From Labrenzia sp. VG12 (lineage in GTDB: Bacteria > Pseudomonadota > Alphaproteobacteria > Rhizobiales > Stappiaceae), in the NCBI RefSeq assembly GCF_002237595.1, contig NZ_CP022529.1, positions 5,052,001-5,116,000 on the forward strand: DNA of 64,000 bases. Direction: 5' to 3'. The notes beneath the pieces are model-generated. The model did not search any database. It saw only the letters and a program-made list of their open reading frames with translations, and was not told the origin of the DNA. Positions 1 to 8,168 of this stretch are shown piece after piece. The number at the start of each line of letters is the position of its first letter. The stretch's first letter is position 1. Made by a program: the position numbers and the translations under genes.

Positions 1-34
1 TGGAAGCCGGCTTCTGAAATTAGTAGGCAAACGA

Positions 35-502
35 ATGGATCTTAGTGATCTTCTGGGTAAAGACGCAGTGATTGCCGGCCTCAAGGCCAAAAGCAAAAAA
101 CAGGCAATCCAGGAACTTGCGGGCAAGGCGGCTGAACTGACCGGCCTGTCGGAGCGGGAAATCTTCGATACGCTGCTTCAGAGAGAGCGCCTGGGATCGA
201 CAGGCGTCGGACACGGCATCGCCATCCCGCACGGCAAACTGACCCGTCTGGACAAGCTCATCGGCCTGTTTGCCAAGCTGGACAAACCCGTCGACTTTGA
301 TTCCCTCGATGACCAGCCGGTGGATCTGGTGTTTCTGCTGCTTGCTCCGGAGGGTGCCGGAGCCGATCACCTGAAGGCACTGGCCCGGATCGCGCGTCAA
401 TTGCGCGACGCGTCCGTCACCGAGGAACTGCGCGCTTCGTCGGACACGCAGGAGATCTACGAGCTCCTGACCCAGCCGCTCGCGTCGTCCAACGCCGCTT
501 AA
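35..502 (+). CDS. ptsN: PTS IIA-like nitrogen regulatory protein PtsN (EIIA-Ntr)
   Basis: 155 aa, a full-length single EIIA domain of the fructose/mannitol type. The phospho-acceptor is His66 in the motif HGIAIPHGK (residues 60-68). In the nitrogen PTS this protein takes phosphate from NPr and acts as a cytoplasmic regulator of potassium transport, stress and carbon/nitrogen balance rather than as a sugar transporter; no EIIB or EIIC domain is attached. It usually lies downstream of rpoN and hpf, which would be left of the window. It is convergent with opgH and the two share the palindromic terminator at 517-564. Family assignment is secure; regulatory targets here are not visible. Confidence 0.95.
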   Translation: MDLSDLLGKDAVIAGLKAKSKKQAIQELAGKAAELTGLSEREIFDTLLQRERLGSTGVGHGIAIPHGKLTRLDKLIGLFAKLDKPVDFDSLDDQPVDLVFLLLAPEGAGADHLKALARIARQLRDASVTEELRASSDTQEIYELLTQPLASSNAA

Positions 503-516
503 TCGGTTCAAAATCC

Positions 517-564
517 CCGCCAAGACACAAGACCGGCCATCTGGCCGGTCTTGTGTCTTGGCGG
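517..564. terminator. Perfect 23-bp palindromic terminator between convergent genes
   Basis: A 23-nt arm at 517-539 (beginning ccgccaagacac) is followed by a two-base loop (tc, 540-541) and its exact reverse complement at 542-564. It sits between the stop codons of ptsN (+) and opgH (-). No long T-run follows on the plus strand; on the minus strand a short T-run follows the stem. It most likely acts as a bidirectional terminator. Confidence 0.8.
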
Positions 565-600
565 TTCAGCGGCGGGATTTAGCAACACCGCCGCGCTTGG

Positions 601-2424
601 TCAGGCTTCGGCCGGTTTGGCGTCGCCCTGGACCAGGTCCGGCTGGTCTGCAGCGGGCAGGCGGCCCTTTGTCAGCGCCGGCAGGTGCAGGTCCAGAAGC
701 TCTTCCGGCGGTGCGCTTTCCTCCGGTATGCGCCACAGGGTCGAGCGGATGGCAATCTCGCCGAGCGTCCGGGTGGAGGTGGTCACTGCAATGATCGCGG
801 CCACCAGCGGCCCGACGGCCACAGGAATGACCGGCCAGACCAGTCCGATCGGCTGGCCCGTCAACCAGACGAGGCCGGCCAGCCCGAACAGGGTTTGCGG
901 CCAGAGTTTCTGAAGGGCCAGCTTGACGGGCAGCCGCTGAACGCCGCGGGCCTGTGCACCCCAGCCGATGGTTTTGCCGAAGATCAGCCCGCCCATGAAC
1001 AAGGTGTGCGCAACGGCCATGATCGGTGCCAGCATGGCCGAGTAGAGTATTTCCGCCCCCACACTCAGGACCACACGGATCGGTCCGCCAAAGGCGCGGC
1101 GCAGGTCCTTGCGGGCAAGAACGTCCGCGACGGTCGCCAGCTTGGGGGCAAACACCATGGTCAGGACGGTGAAGAACAGGACAGCACCCGTATCCGGCCG
1201 GTAAGGCATCTGGTCGGAGACGGCGCCGAGCACGGCGGCAGCGGTCATGAAGCCGATCCAGGCGGGAGACCCGAGGAACATGAGAATCGCCAGGAAAAGC
1301 TGGGCGCGGCTGACGGGTTTCAGGTCCGGCATGGCGAGCAGGCGGCGGTATTGCAGGTTGCCCTGGCACCAGCGCAGATCCCGGCGGATGAATTCCAGAA
1401 GATGGGGCGGATTGGCCTCGTAGCTGCCCGTTTCCAAAGGCAGCACACGGACTTCGTAGCCGGCCCGGCGCATCAGAACGGCTTCCACCTGGTCATGTGA
1501 CAGGATCGTGCCAGAGAGCGGGCCCTTGCCCGGCAGTTCCGGCAGCCGGCAATGGTCCTTGAACGGGGCGATGCGAATAATGGCGTTGTGCCCCCAGTAA
1601 GGGCCGCAATCGCCCTGCCACCAGGCGCTGCCAATCGTGTAGGAGCGCATGCCGAGTCGCATGCCGAACTGGAAAACACGGGCAAAGGCGCTGTCCGTGG
1701 GCAGGCCGACAACCAGGCTTTGTAGGATGCCAACCTGGGGATTGGCTTCCATGCGCCGGACAAGACCGGTGATGGCCTCGGTGGACATGTAGCTGTCCGC
1801 GTCGAGCACCAGCATGAAGTCGTGCTGGTCGCCCCAGCGGTCGCAGAAATCCTCGACATTGCCGGCCTTGAAGCCGTGATTGTCGGTGCGCCGGCGATAG
1901 ACAATCTCCAGCTGCCCTGCGAACCGGTCCTGCAGCCGGGCCGTCATCTGCTGCTCGTTGAGCGCAACGTCGTCCATATCGGTGTCGCTGAGCACATAGA
2001 GCTTGAAGTGTTCGGCATCGCCGGCCCGCACAAGATGCGACACCATGGCGTTCAGGTTGGTTTCCAGGCTCTCCGTGTCTTCGTTGCGTACGCAGGAAAG
2101 AAGCGCCGTGCTGCTGGTCAGCGGGCGGTCGGTAATGTCGTGGTCGATCGGGCAGACAGCTTCCACCGGGTTTCGTGTGAGCCGCATGATCAGGAGACCG
2201 ATCACCGCATTCCAGAAGCCGATGATGGTCCACGGCAGTGTCACCATGAAACAGAACAGAATGAAGAGGTCGAGCGCCGAATAGCCCCCAGGCGACAGCG
2301 TCACCGCCATCAGGGCGGACAGTCCTGCGAAACTGATCGCGAGCAGGGTGACGAAGAGGAGGCGACGTGCAGTCATGGCAGTCCTGGAGTGTTTTAAAAG
2401 TGACATGTCAAAGACCCGAAACAT
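601..2424 (-). CDS. opgH: Glucans biosynthesis glucosyltransferase OpgH (MdoH)
   Basis: About 607 aa. Inner-membrane GT2 synthase that polymerises the beta-1,2 glucose backbone of osmoregulated periplasmic glucans from UDP-glucose. Two N-terminal membrane segments are followed by the cytoplasmic GT2 domain with the DxD-type motif VLDADSY and the motif RRDLRW that stands for the (Q/R)xxRW signature, then several C-terminal membrane segments. It is much shorter than the E. coli protein (about 850 aa), as in other alphaproteobacteria. The start at 2424 is chosen because GGAAG lies 7 nt upstream; an in-frame ATG at 2439 is the alternative. No opgG partner is adjacent. It is divergent from the dehydrogenase at 2523. 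Confidence 0.93.
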   Translation of the reverse strand: MFRVFDMSLLKHSRTAMTARRLLFVTLLAISFAGLSALMAVTLSPGGYSALDLFILFCFMVTLPWTIIGFWNAVIGLLIMRLTRNPVEAVCPIDHDITDRPLTSSTALLSCVRNEDTESLETNLNAMVSHLVRAGDAEHFKLYVLSDTDMDDVALNEQQMTARLQDRFAGQLEIVYRRRTDNHGFKAGNVEDFCDRWGDQHDFMLVLDADSYMSTEAITGLVRRMEANPQVGILQSLVVGLPTDSAFARVFQFGMRLGMRSYTIGSAWWQGDCGPYWGHNAIIRIAPFKDHCRLPELPGKGPLSGTILSHDQVEAVLMRRAGYEVRVLPLETGSYEANPPHLLEFIRRDLRWCQGNLQYRRLLAMPDLKPVSRAQLFLAILMFLGSPAWIGFMTAAAVLGAVSDQMPYRPDTGAVLFFTVLTMVFAPKLATVADVLARKDLRRAFGGPIRVVLSVGAEILYSAMLAPIMAVAHTLFMGGLIFGKTIGWGAQARGVQRLPVKLALQKLWPQTLFGLAGLVWLTGQPIGLVWPVIPVAVGPLVAAIIAVTTSTRTLGEIAIRSTLWRIPEESAPPEELLDLHLPALTKGRLPAADQPDLVQGDAKPAEA

Positions 2425-2522
2425 TTTTTTGACTTCCATTCACGGCAATCATCGCAATAGTGCGCATGTCAAAATGTCCTAAACTTGACAGAACCAGGGT
2501 TGATGACCGGAGAGGGTAAAAC

Positions 2523-3578
2523 ATGGCCGCCGACGGACCGGTGACGCGCGACACAGGCAATGCGCAGGCGCTGTGGTACACGGGAAAGCAGGAGTGCCGC
2601 CTCGAGCCTGCGGCTGTTGTGAGCGGGGCCGGCGATGTTGTCGTCCAGTCTGTTTTCAGCGGTATCAGCCGCGGCACGGAAGGTCTTGTGTTTCGCGGTG
2701 AGGTTCCGATGAGCGAATGGCAGCGCATGCGCGCGCCTTTTCAGGAGGGCAGTTTTCCCTTCCCGGTAAAATACGGTTACGCCAATGTCGGCCGCGTCCT
2801 CGAAGGGGACCCGGATCTTGAAGGGCGTGTTGTCTTTTCGCTCTTTCCGCATCAAAGCGTCTTTGCTCTCCCGTCAGCGTCCTGCGTTCCGGTCCCGGAC
2901 GGCATTCCAGCCGAACGCGCTGTTTTGGCAGCGAATATGGAAACGGCACTTAATGCTTTATGGGACGGAAAACCATCACCTGGGGATCACATCTGCGTGG
3001 TTGGTGGTGGTGTTGTCGGCCTCCTGACCGCATACGTTGCCGCGCGGCTGCCCGGATCACGGGTGACACTGGTCGACACGAATCAGGCGCGGGCCGGCAT
3101 CGCCGACGCGTTCGGCCTCGACTTTGCCTTGCCGGAAGATGCCCCCCGCGACCAGGATCTCGTTTTTCACACCAGTGCAACATCCGCAGGCCTGGCAACG
3201 GCCCTGGCCGCCGCAGGCGACGGGACTTCGGTGGTGGAATTGAGCTGGTATGGCGCCAACCAGGTACAGGCGCCCCTGGGGGCAGATTTTCACTGCCGCC
3301 GCCTGAAACTGGTATCCAGCCAGGTCGGTACCATTCCGCTGGAACGGCAGGCGCGCTGGACCTATCGGCGCCGCCTGGAAACCGCGTTGACCCTGCTCGA
3401 CGATCCGGTGCTTGATCGGCTGATCAGCCACCGGCTGCCGTTTCAAAGCCTTGCCGACCGTGTTCCCGAAGTGTTGAACAAGACGTCAGATGTTCTGGCG
3501 GCCGTTGTCCAGTATGACGGCGGCATCAACCGAGTTTCCCATCCCAAGACCGATAAACACGATTTTTCAGGACGATAG
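2523..3578 (+). CDS. MDR-superfamily dehydrogenase without zinc-ligand motifs
   Basis: 351 aa. N-terminal GroES-like half contains SGISRGTE near residue 46 and YGYANVGRV near residue 88; the Rossmann half carries VVGGGVVGLL near residue 160. The overall pattern resembles zinc-binding alcohol dehydrogenases of the BchC/threonine dehydrogenase-like branch, but the usual catalytic-zinc GHE motif is not present, so catalytic zinc may be lacking. The ATG has a strong ribosome site, GGAGAGGG. It is first in a compact unit with the pterin-synthase-like gene (2-bp gap), a GT4 and a methyltransferase, so its substrate is probably an intermediate of that pathway. The exact reaction cannot be read from the sequence. 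Confidence 0.75.
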   Translation: MAADGPVTRDTGNAQALWYTGKQECRLEPAAVVSGAGDVVVQSVFSGISRGTEGLVFRGEVPMSEWQRMRAPFQEGSFPFPVKYGYANVGRVLEGDPDLEGRVVFSLFPHQSVFALPSASCVPVPDGIPAERAVLAANMETALNALWDGKPSPGDHICVVGGGVVGLLTAYVAARLPGSRVTLVDTNQARAGIADAFGLDFALPEDAPRDQDLVFHTSATSAGLATALAAAGDGTSVVELSWYGANQVQAPLGADFHCRRLKLVSSQVGTIPLERQARWTYRRRLETALTLLDDPVLDRLISHRLPFQSLADRVPEVLNKTSDVLAAVVQYDGGINRVSHPKTDKHDFSGR

Positions 3579-3580
3579 AC

Positions 3581-3979
3581 ATGTTTGCAGTCGAAGTACG
3601 CGACCACGTGATGATTGCCCATTCCTTCAGGGGCGAGCTGTTCGGCCCGGCCCAGGCGCTTCATGGAGCCACCTTTGTCATTGATGCGGCCTTTCTGGCC
3701 GAAAGCCTTGATGCAAACGGCGTGGTGATCGATATCGGCCGCGCGCACGAGGCCCTGAAAGAAGTGCTGGAACCGCTCAATTACAAGAACCTGGACGAGG
3801 TTCCGGAATTTGCCGGCATCAACACGACCACGGAATTCCTGACCAAGCATGTTCACGATCATCTCGCCCGTGCCGCGCGCGACAATCGGTTGGGCCGGCC
3901 GGGGGGCGAACTTGCCGCGATCCGGGTGACAATTTCCGAAAGCCACGTCGCGCGCGCCTGGTACGAAGCGTCGATCTAG
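3581..3979 (+). CDS. 6-pyruvoyl/6-carboxytetrahydropterin synthase-fold protein, active site altered
   Basis: 132 aa, the length of a QueD/PTPS monomer. Family landmarks are AHSF at 13-16 (His14), LHGATF at 27-32 (His28), NTTTEF in the position of the NPTxEN helix, and a C-terminal ISESHVARAWYE that matches the substrate-binding Glu region. However, the CxxxHGH signature reads AQALHGA, so the catalytic Cys and the third zinc His are absent, and the catalytic Asp-His pair (LDH in QueD) reads LNY. It therefore has the fold but probably not canonical PTPS or QueD activity. It is translated between the dehydrogenase and a glycosyltransferase, suggesting a modified pterin or related small molecule. 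Confidence 0.75.
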   Translation: MFAVEVRDHVMIAHSFRGELFGPAQALHGATFVIDAAFLAESLDANGVVIDIGRAHEALKEVLEPLNYKNLDEVPEFAGINTTTEFLTKHVHDHLARAARDNRLGRPGGELAAIRVTISESHVARAWYEASI

Positions 3980-3986
3980 GCCTCAA

Positions 3987-5048
3987 ATGCCCGATCTCGT
4001 TTTTGCCTATCCAGGTGACCTCAATACGCCGACCGGCGGTTATGGGTATGACCGGCAGATCCTTGCCGGTCTGCGGCCGCTGGGCTGGCAGGTCACGCTT
4101 CTGCCGCTCGGCGACGGTTTTCCCTTTCCGTCGCAGGAAACGATCAACAAAGCATCCGACAAGCTGGCGACGTTGCCCGACGGAACTCTTGTCGTGGCTG
4201 ATGGTCTCGCCTTCGGCGCCCTGGGCGAGGTGGCCGCAAGGATTGCCGATCATTTGACCCTGGTCGCACTGGTGCACCACCCGTTGTGCCAGGAAAACGG
4301 GCTCGACACTGCGCAGAAACACGTCTTGCTTGAGGGGGAAAGGGTGGCCTTGCAGCATGCGCGGCATGTGATCGTCACCAGCCCGGCAACGTCGGTTCAG
4401 GTGCAGAAGCTTTTCGGAGTTGACGGCAGCCGCGTGACGACGGTGCTGCCCGGAACCGAAAAGCCGCTGCCTTATCCGCGCCCGGAAGGTGACGTGGTCA
4501 AGCTGCTGTCGGTCGGCACCGTCGTGCCGCGCAAGGGCTATGACCTGTTGTTTTCAGCTCTCGCACCGCTGAAAGACCGCAAGGAAGCGCGGTGGCATCT
4601 AGATATCGTCGGCGGACTGACCTCGGACCCGGCGTGCCATGCGGATCTGAAAAGGCAGGCAACCGACCTGGGGCTGGCCGACCGCATTACCTTCCACGGA
4701 GCCGTTCCGGGCGATGATCTTGAAGCCTTTTACCGTGCGGCCAATGTCTTCGTTCTGGCCAGCCGCTACGAAGGATACGGCATGGCGTATACCGAAGCGC
4801 TTTCCCATGGCCTGCCCGTGATCGGCAGTGGCGGCGGCGCTGTGCGCGACACGCTGCCCGACGGGGCATCGATCTATTGTGGCACAGAGGATGTTGCGGC
4901 TCTCGGCGAGGCCCTTGAGCGGTTGATTTTTGATGCCTCCGAGCGGGGCAGACTGGAACAGGCAGCGCGCATTGCCGCGCGGGACCTGCCGGACTGGTCG
5001 GACATGGCAGGCCTGTTTGCCAGAACCTTGAGCGAGATCGGATCATGA
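3987..5048 (+). CDS. Glycosyltransferase family 4 protein
   Basis: 353 aa GT-B glycosyltransferase. The N-terminal acceptor domain has a Gly-rich TPTGGYGYD loop (about residues 12-20). The C-terminal nucleotide-sugar domain has VGTVVPRKGYD and the retaining-GT signature EGYGMAYTE (E-x7-E). No membrane segment is seen, so it is cytoplasmic or peripheral. Its stop overlaps the ATG of the next methyltransferase gene (ATGA at 5045-5048), which indicates translational coupling. Being tied to a pterin-fold enzyme rather than to other polysaccharide genes, it could glycosylate a small molecule; the acceptor is unknown. Confidence 0.85.
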   Translation: MPDLVFAYPGDLNTPTGGYGYDRQILAGLRPLGWQVTLLPLGDGFPFPSQETINKASDKLATLPDGTLVVADGLAFGALGEVAARIADHLTLVALVHHPLCQENGLDTAQKHVLLEGERVALQHARHVIVTSPATSVQVQKLFGVDGSRVTTVLPGTEKPLPYPRPEGDVVKLLSVGTVVPRKGYDLLFSALAPLKDRKEARWHLDIVGGLTSDPACHADLKRQATDLGLADRITFHGAVPGDDLEAFYRAANVFVLASRYEGYGMAYTEALSHGLPVIGSGGGAVRDTLPDGASIYCGTEDVAALGEALERLIFDASERGRLEQAARIAARDLPDWSDMAGLFARTLSEIGS

Positions 5049-5827
5049 GCGGGTTTTCATCTGAATGGCTGGCCTTGCGCGCACCACTCGACCTGGCGGC
5101 GCGAAACCGGGCCGTTGAAGCGGCGTTTATCGAAGCGTTGCCGAAAGGTGCGTTGCACCTTCTGGATCTTGCCAGCGGAACCGGTTCCACCGTCGAGGCC
5201 CTCTCGCCGTGGCTGGATCGACCGGTGACCTGGCAGCTGACCGACTATGACCCGCGACTGCTGCAGGTGGCCCGGGAGCGCTGGCCGGAAAACACCCGTA
5301 TCCGCCAGATCGATCTTCAGGCCGATCTGGAACAATTGCCGTTTGACGAAGTGGATGCAGTGACGACATCCGCCTTTCTGGATCTGGCGTCACAAGACTT
5401 TCTGGAGCGTCTTGCCGATAAGGTCGCTGCGGCCGGCAAACCCTTTCTTGCCAGCCTGACCTATGATGGCCGCTCGGATTTTGATCCGGGTTACCCTAAG
5501 GACGCGGAGCTGCTGGAGGCGCTCAACCGGCACCAGAAGTCGGACAAGGGCTTTGGTCCGGCTCTTGGGCCAGATTCGGCCAAGACGGCCATTTCGCTGT
5601 TTGAGGACCGGGGTTTTCAGGTTGTTTCGGGCTTCTCCGATTGGCAGATCACGCCAAAGGCGTCGGCGTTTCTCCTGGAGTTCCTCGGAGGCTGGCTCCG
5701 CGTCGGCAAGGAGCTGAACTTGCCGGAAGACCTGCTGGAGGCCTGGTGGCAGGACCGAAGAACAAGGATCGAGGCGTCAAAACTCTTCATGACCGTGGGC
5801 CATATCGATTTTGTCGCGCTCCCCTGA
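5045..5827 (+). CDS. Class I SAM-dependent methyltransferase
   Basis: 260 aa with the SAM-binding loop LLDLASGTGSTVEAL near residue 39 and an acidic strand end LTDYDP near residue 65. It ends the four-gene unit that begins at 2523 and overlaps the glycosyltransferase by four bases. The acceptor is not predictable from motifs; by context it may methylate the product of the neighbouring pterin-like pathway. It has no membrane segment. Confidence 0.82.
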   Translation: MSGFSSEWLALRAPLDLAARNRAVEAAFIEALPKGALHLLDLASGTGSTVEALSPWLDRPVTWQLTDYDPRLLQVARERWPENTRIRQIDLQADLEQLPFDEVDAVTTSAFLDLASQDFLERLADKVAAAGKPFLASLTYDGRSDFDPGYPKDAELLEALNRHQKSDKGFGPALGPDSAKTAISLFEDRGFQVVSGFSDWQITPKASAFLLEFLGGWLRVGKELNLPEDLLEAWWQDRRTRIEASKLFMTVGHIDFVALP

Positions 5828-5908
5828 GGTTCTCGTGAAGGCACAGCAGTTCTTGTCCAAATTGCCGAGCGTGCCTACGATGATCGAAACGGGAGAGGAG
5901 CTTTCGCG

Positions 5909-6439
5909 ATGGCAAGGTCAGAGGAACGTTACAGCCTGGTTGCGCGGGCGATCCACTGGCTGACAGCCCTGATGGTGCTGACCATGGTGCCGGCAGGTCT
6001 CGTCATGATCCGGATCGACGGCGGTGCCCTGCAGAACCAGTTGTTCGACTTCCATCGCTCGGTCGGCATCGTTCTGATGATCCTGACGGTGTTCCGGTTG
6101 GCCTACAGGCTGACGCACAAACCGGCACCGTTGCCCGACAGCATGCCGGGTTGGCAGAAGCTGGCGGCCTCCGCGACCCACGTTTTCCTCTACGGCTTCC
6201 TGCTGATCAACCCGTTCCTCGGCTGGGTGGCGACGTCGGCCTACGGTGCGAAAATCTCGGTGTTCGGCCTGTTCACGATGCCGGCGATTGTCGCCAAGGA
6301 CAGGGCATTGTCCGAACAGCTGTTCCAGATCCACCTGATCCTCGGTTTGCTGTTCACTCTGGCTGTCCTGATGCACATTGCCGCAGCGTTATATCATGGT
6401 TTCATCCGCCGGGATGGTGTGTTGAGCCGTATGGTGTAA
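5909..6439 (+). CDS. Cytochrome b561 (CybB-type)
   Basis: 176 aa, four predicted membrane helices, typical length for the di-heme b561 family. Conserved histidines include H17 (RAIHW), H49 (FDFHRSVG), H91 (ATHVFLY) and the pair in the last helix region (FQIHLILG and LMHIAAALYHG). It moves electrons between the membrane quinone pool and a partner, often superoxide or a periplasmic oxidoreductase. An upstream GGAG ribosome site supports the ATG at 5909. It is same-strand with both neighbours but separated by 81 and 210 bp, so it may be an independent unit. Confidence 0.9.
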   Translation: MARSEERYSLVARAIHWLTALMVLTMVPAGLVMIRIDGGALQNQLFDFHRSVGIVLMILTVFRLAYRLTHKPAPLPDSMPGWQKLAASATHVFLYGFLLINPFLGWVATSAYGAKISVFGLFTMPAIVAKDRALSEQLFQIHLILGLLFTLAVLMHIAAALYHGFIRRDGVLSRMV

Positions 6440-6649
6440 GCCGATGAGGTCGCGCATACCTTAAGTTTATTGCTCTTTGATCGCGATTGAGAGTATTAAA
6501 GAAGGATTAACTTAAGAAAATTTTATCAGTGCTGTTTTGTAATTTTTTACCATGCGCTTTAAGTGCAGTTTATTCTTTTTTGCCCTAAATGACGCATCGG
6601 TACACAGGCACAGGTTCGCGATGAACCGACAGACACGGCAAGGACAATC

Positions 6650-6898
6650 ATGAAACAGACCATCCGGACCCTCCTGGCAAAGCACGGCAACCTGCCGGTC
6701 GCCGTCGAAGAGATCGCCGACGCAGCAGATCTTTACGACGCGGGCCTGTCCTCCTTTGCGTCCGTTCAGGTGATGCTGGCGTTGGAAGAAGAATTCGATA
6801 TCGAGTTCCCGGAACACCTGTTGAACCGCAAGTCCTTCTCCTCCGTGGACGAAATCAATGCGGCCCTGACCGAAATTCTCGAAGACCAGGCAGCCTGA
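6650..6898 (+). CDS. Acyl carrier protein-like phosphopantetheine carrier
   Basis: 82 aa, acidic, standard carrier-protein size. The motif DLYDAGLSSFASV (residues 28-40) is the phosphopantetheine site, with Ser35 the likely attachment residue; the usual Asp before it is Ser34. EEEFDIEFPE follows as in helix III of ACPs. AAGGA lies 6 nt before the ATG. The gene is followed after 3 bp by an acyl-CoA dehydrogenase and then a DUF1839 protein, a set differing from the fatty-acid fab cluster. It therefore looks like a dedicated carrier for a special acyl or aminoacyl group. The 210-bp upstream gap is AT-rich and probably holds the promoter. Confidence 0.88.
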   Translation: MKQTIRTLLAKHGNLPVAVEEIADAADLYDAGLSSFASVQVMLALEEEFDIEFPEHLLNRKSFSSVDEINAALTEILEDQAA

Positions 6899-6901
6899 CC
6901 C

Positions 6902-8083
6902 ATGACCGCAGCAGCCAAGATCACGGCCATGGCACTGGCCGACCGTGCGAAGCGTGCCGCCAAGGTGGCCGCCGAATTTGCCGATCAGGTGGATATTGAA
7001 GGCCGGTTTCCCGCCGAAGGCATGAATGCCCTGAAAGCCGAGCGGCTGATGGGGATCATGATCCGGCCGGAGCTCGGCGGCGAAGGGGCCACCCTTACAG
7101 AGGTTGCCGACATCTGCGCCATTCTTGGCCAGGCCTGCTCGGCGACAGCCATGACCTATGCCATGCACCAGATCCAGATTGCCAGCCTGGCCGATTATGC
7201 CGTCGGCAGTGCCTGGCATGAGGCGTTCCAGCGCCGCATCTGTGCCGAACAGCTGCTGATCGCCTCTGCGACCAGTGAAGCCGGCATCGGCGGCAATCTG
7301 CGCAATTCCCTGTGTGCGATCGAGGTCGACGGCGACACGGCGCGCCTGACGAAAGACGCGACCGTGATTTCCTATGGCGCCGACGCGGATGCCATCATGG
7401 TCACCTCGCGCCGTCATCCGGACGCCGCGCATTCCGATCAGGTCGCGACGATCTTTTCCAAGGACCAGTACACGCTCGAGCAGACCAGTAAATGGGACAC
7501 GCTCGGTATGCGCGGCACCTGCTCCGACGGCTACATCTTCAAGGCCGAAGCGCCTGCCGAGCAGATCCTGCCGCGGCCCTTCGCCGAGATCGCGGCGCAG
7601 TCCATGCTGGCCGTGTCGCATCTTCTGTGGGGATCGCTCTGGTACGGCATTGCCGCCGACGCCGTTGCCCGCGGGCAGAGCTTCGTCAAGGCGGCTGCGC
7701 GCAAGTCGCCCGGACAGGTGCCTCCGGGTGCCCTGCGTCTTGCCGAGGCGTCCAGCCTGTTGCAGCTGGTCAAGGCCAACGTGGTCGCCGGCCTGAAGCA
7801 GTTCGAAGGCTGCAAGGGCGACAGCGATGCGCTCAATGCCATGAGCTTTTCCGTGGCTATGAACAACATCAAGATCGGCACGTCCCAGACGATCCTGGAG
7901 ATCATCAATCACTGCATGCTGATCTGCGGAATTGCCGGCTACAAGAACGGCACGCCGTTCAGCCTGGGCCGCCATCTGCGCGATGCCCATTCGGCACAGC
8001 TGATGATTTCCAACGACCGCATTCTCGGCAACACGTCGACCATGCTTCTGGTCAACAAGCAAGACACCAGCCTGCTTGGATGA
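6902..8083 (+). CDS. Acyl-CoA dehydrogenase family flavoprotein
   Basis: 393 aa, full length for the family. The N-terminal helical domain contains GEGATLTEVADICA, the middle beta domain has TSEAGIGGNLRNS near residue 124, and the C-terminal helical domain follows. It starts 3 bp after the carrier-protein stop, so the natural substrate may be an acyl group held on that carrier rather than CoA, as in proline- or glutaryl-carrier dehydrogenases. A canonical catalytic Glu in the C-terminal domain was not identified with certainty. The flavin-dependent alpha,beta-dehydrogenation role is from the family; the carrier-bound substrate is inferred. Confidence 0.88.
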   Translation: MTAAAKITAMALADRAKRAAKVAAEFADQVDIEGRFPAEGMNALKAERLMGIMIRPELGGEGATLTEVADICAILGQACSATAMTYAMHQIQIASLADYAVGSAWHEAFQRRICAEQLLIASATSEAGIGGNLRNSLCAIEVDGDTARLTKDATVISYGADADAIMVTSRRHPDAAHSDQVATIFSKDQYTLEQTSKWDTLGMRGTCSDGYIFKAEAPAEQILPRPFAEIAAQSMLAVSHLLWGSLWYGIAADAVARGQSFVKAAARKSPGQVPPGALRLAEASSLLQLVKANVVAGLKQFEGCKGDSDALNAMSFSVAMNNIKIGTSQTILEIINHCMLICGIAGYKNGTPFSLGRHLRDAHSAQLMISNDRILGNTSTMLLVNKQDTSLLG

Positions 8084-8168
8084 TACTGGACGTGGAAGCT
8101 GCCCTATCAGGGCCGGCGGTCAAGTCGGCTCTGGCACTGCCTTGTCGATCTGAAGGGAAACGGCATCA

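Noticed and set aside
566..1369. Long minus-strand frame inside opgH
   Set aside because: Shadow of opgH in another frame; Arg/Pro-rich low-complexity translation with no ribosome site.
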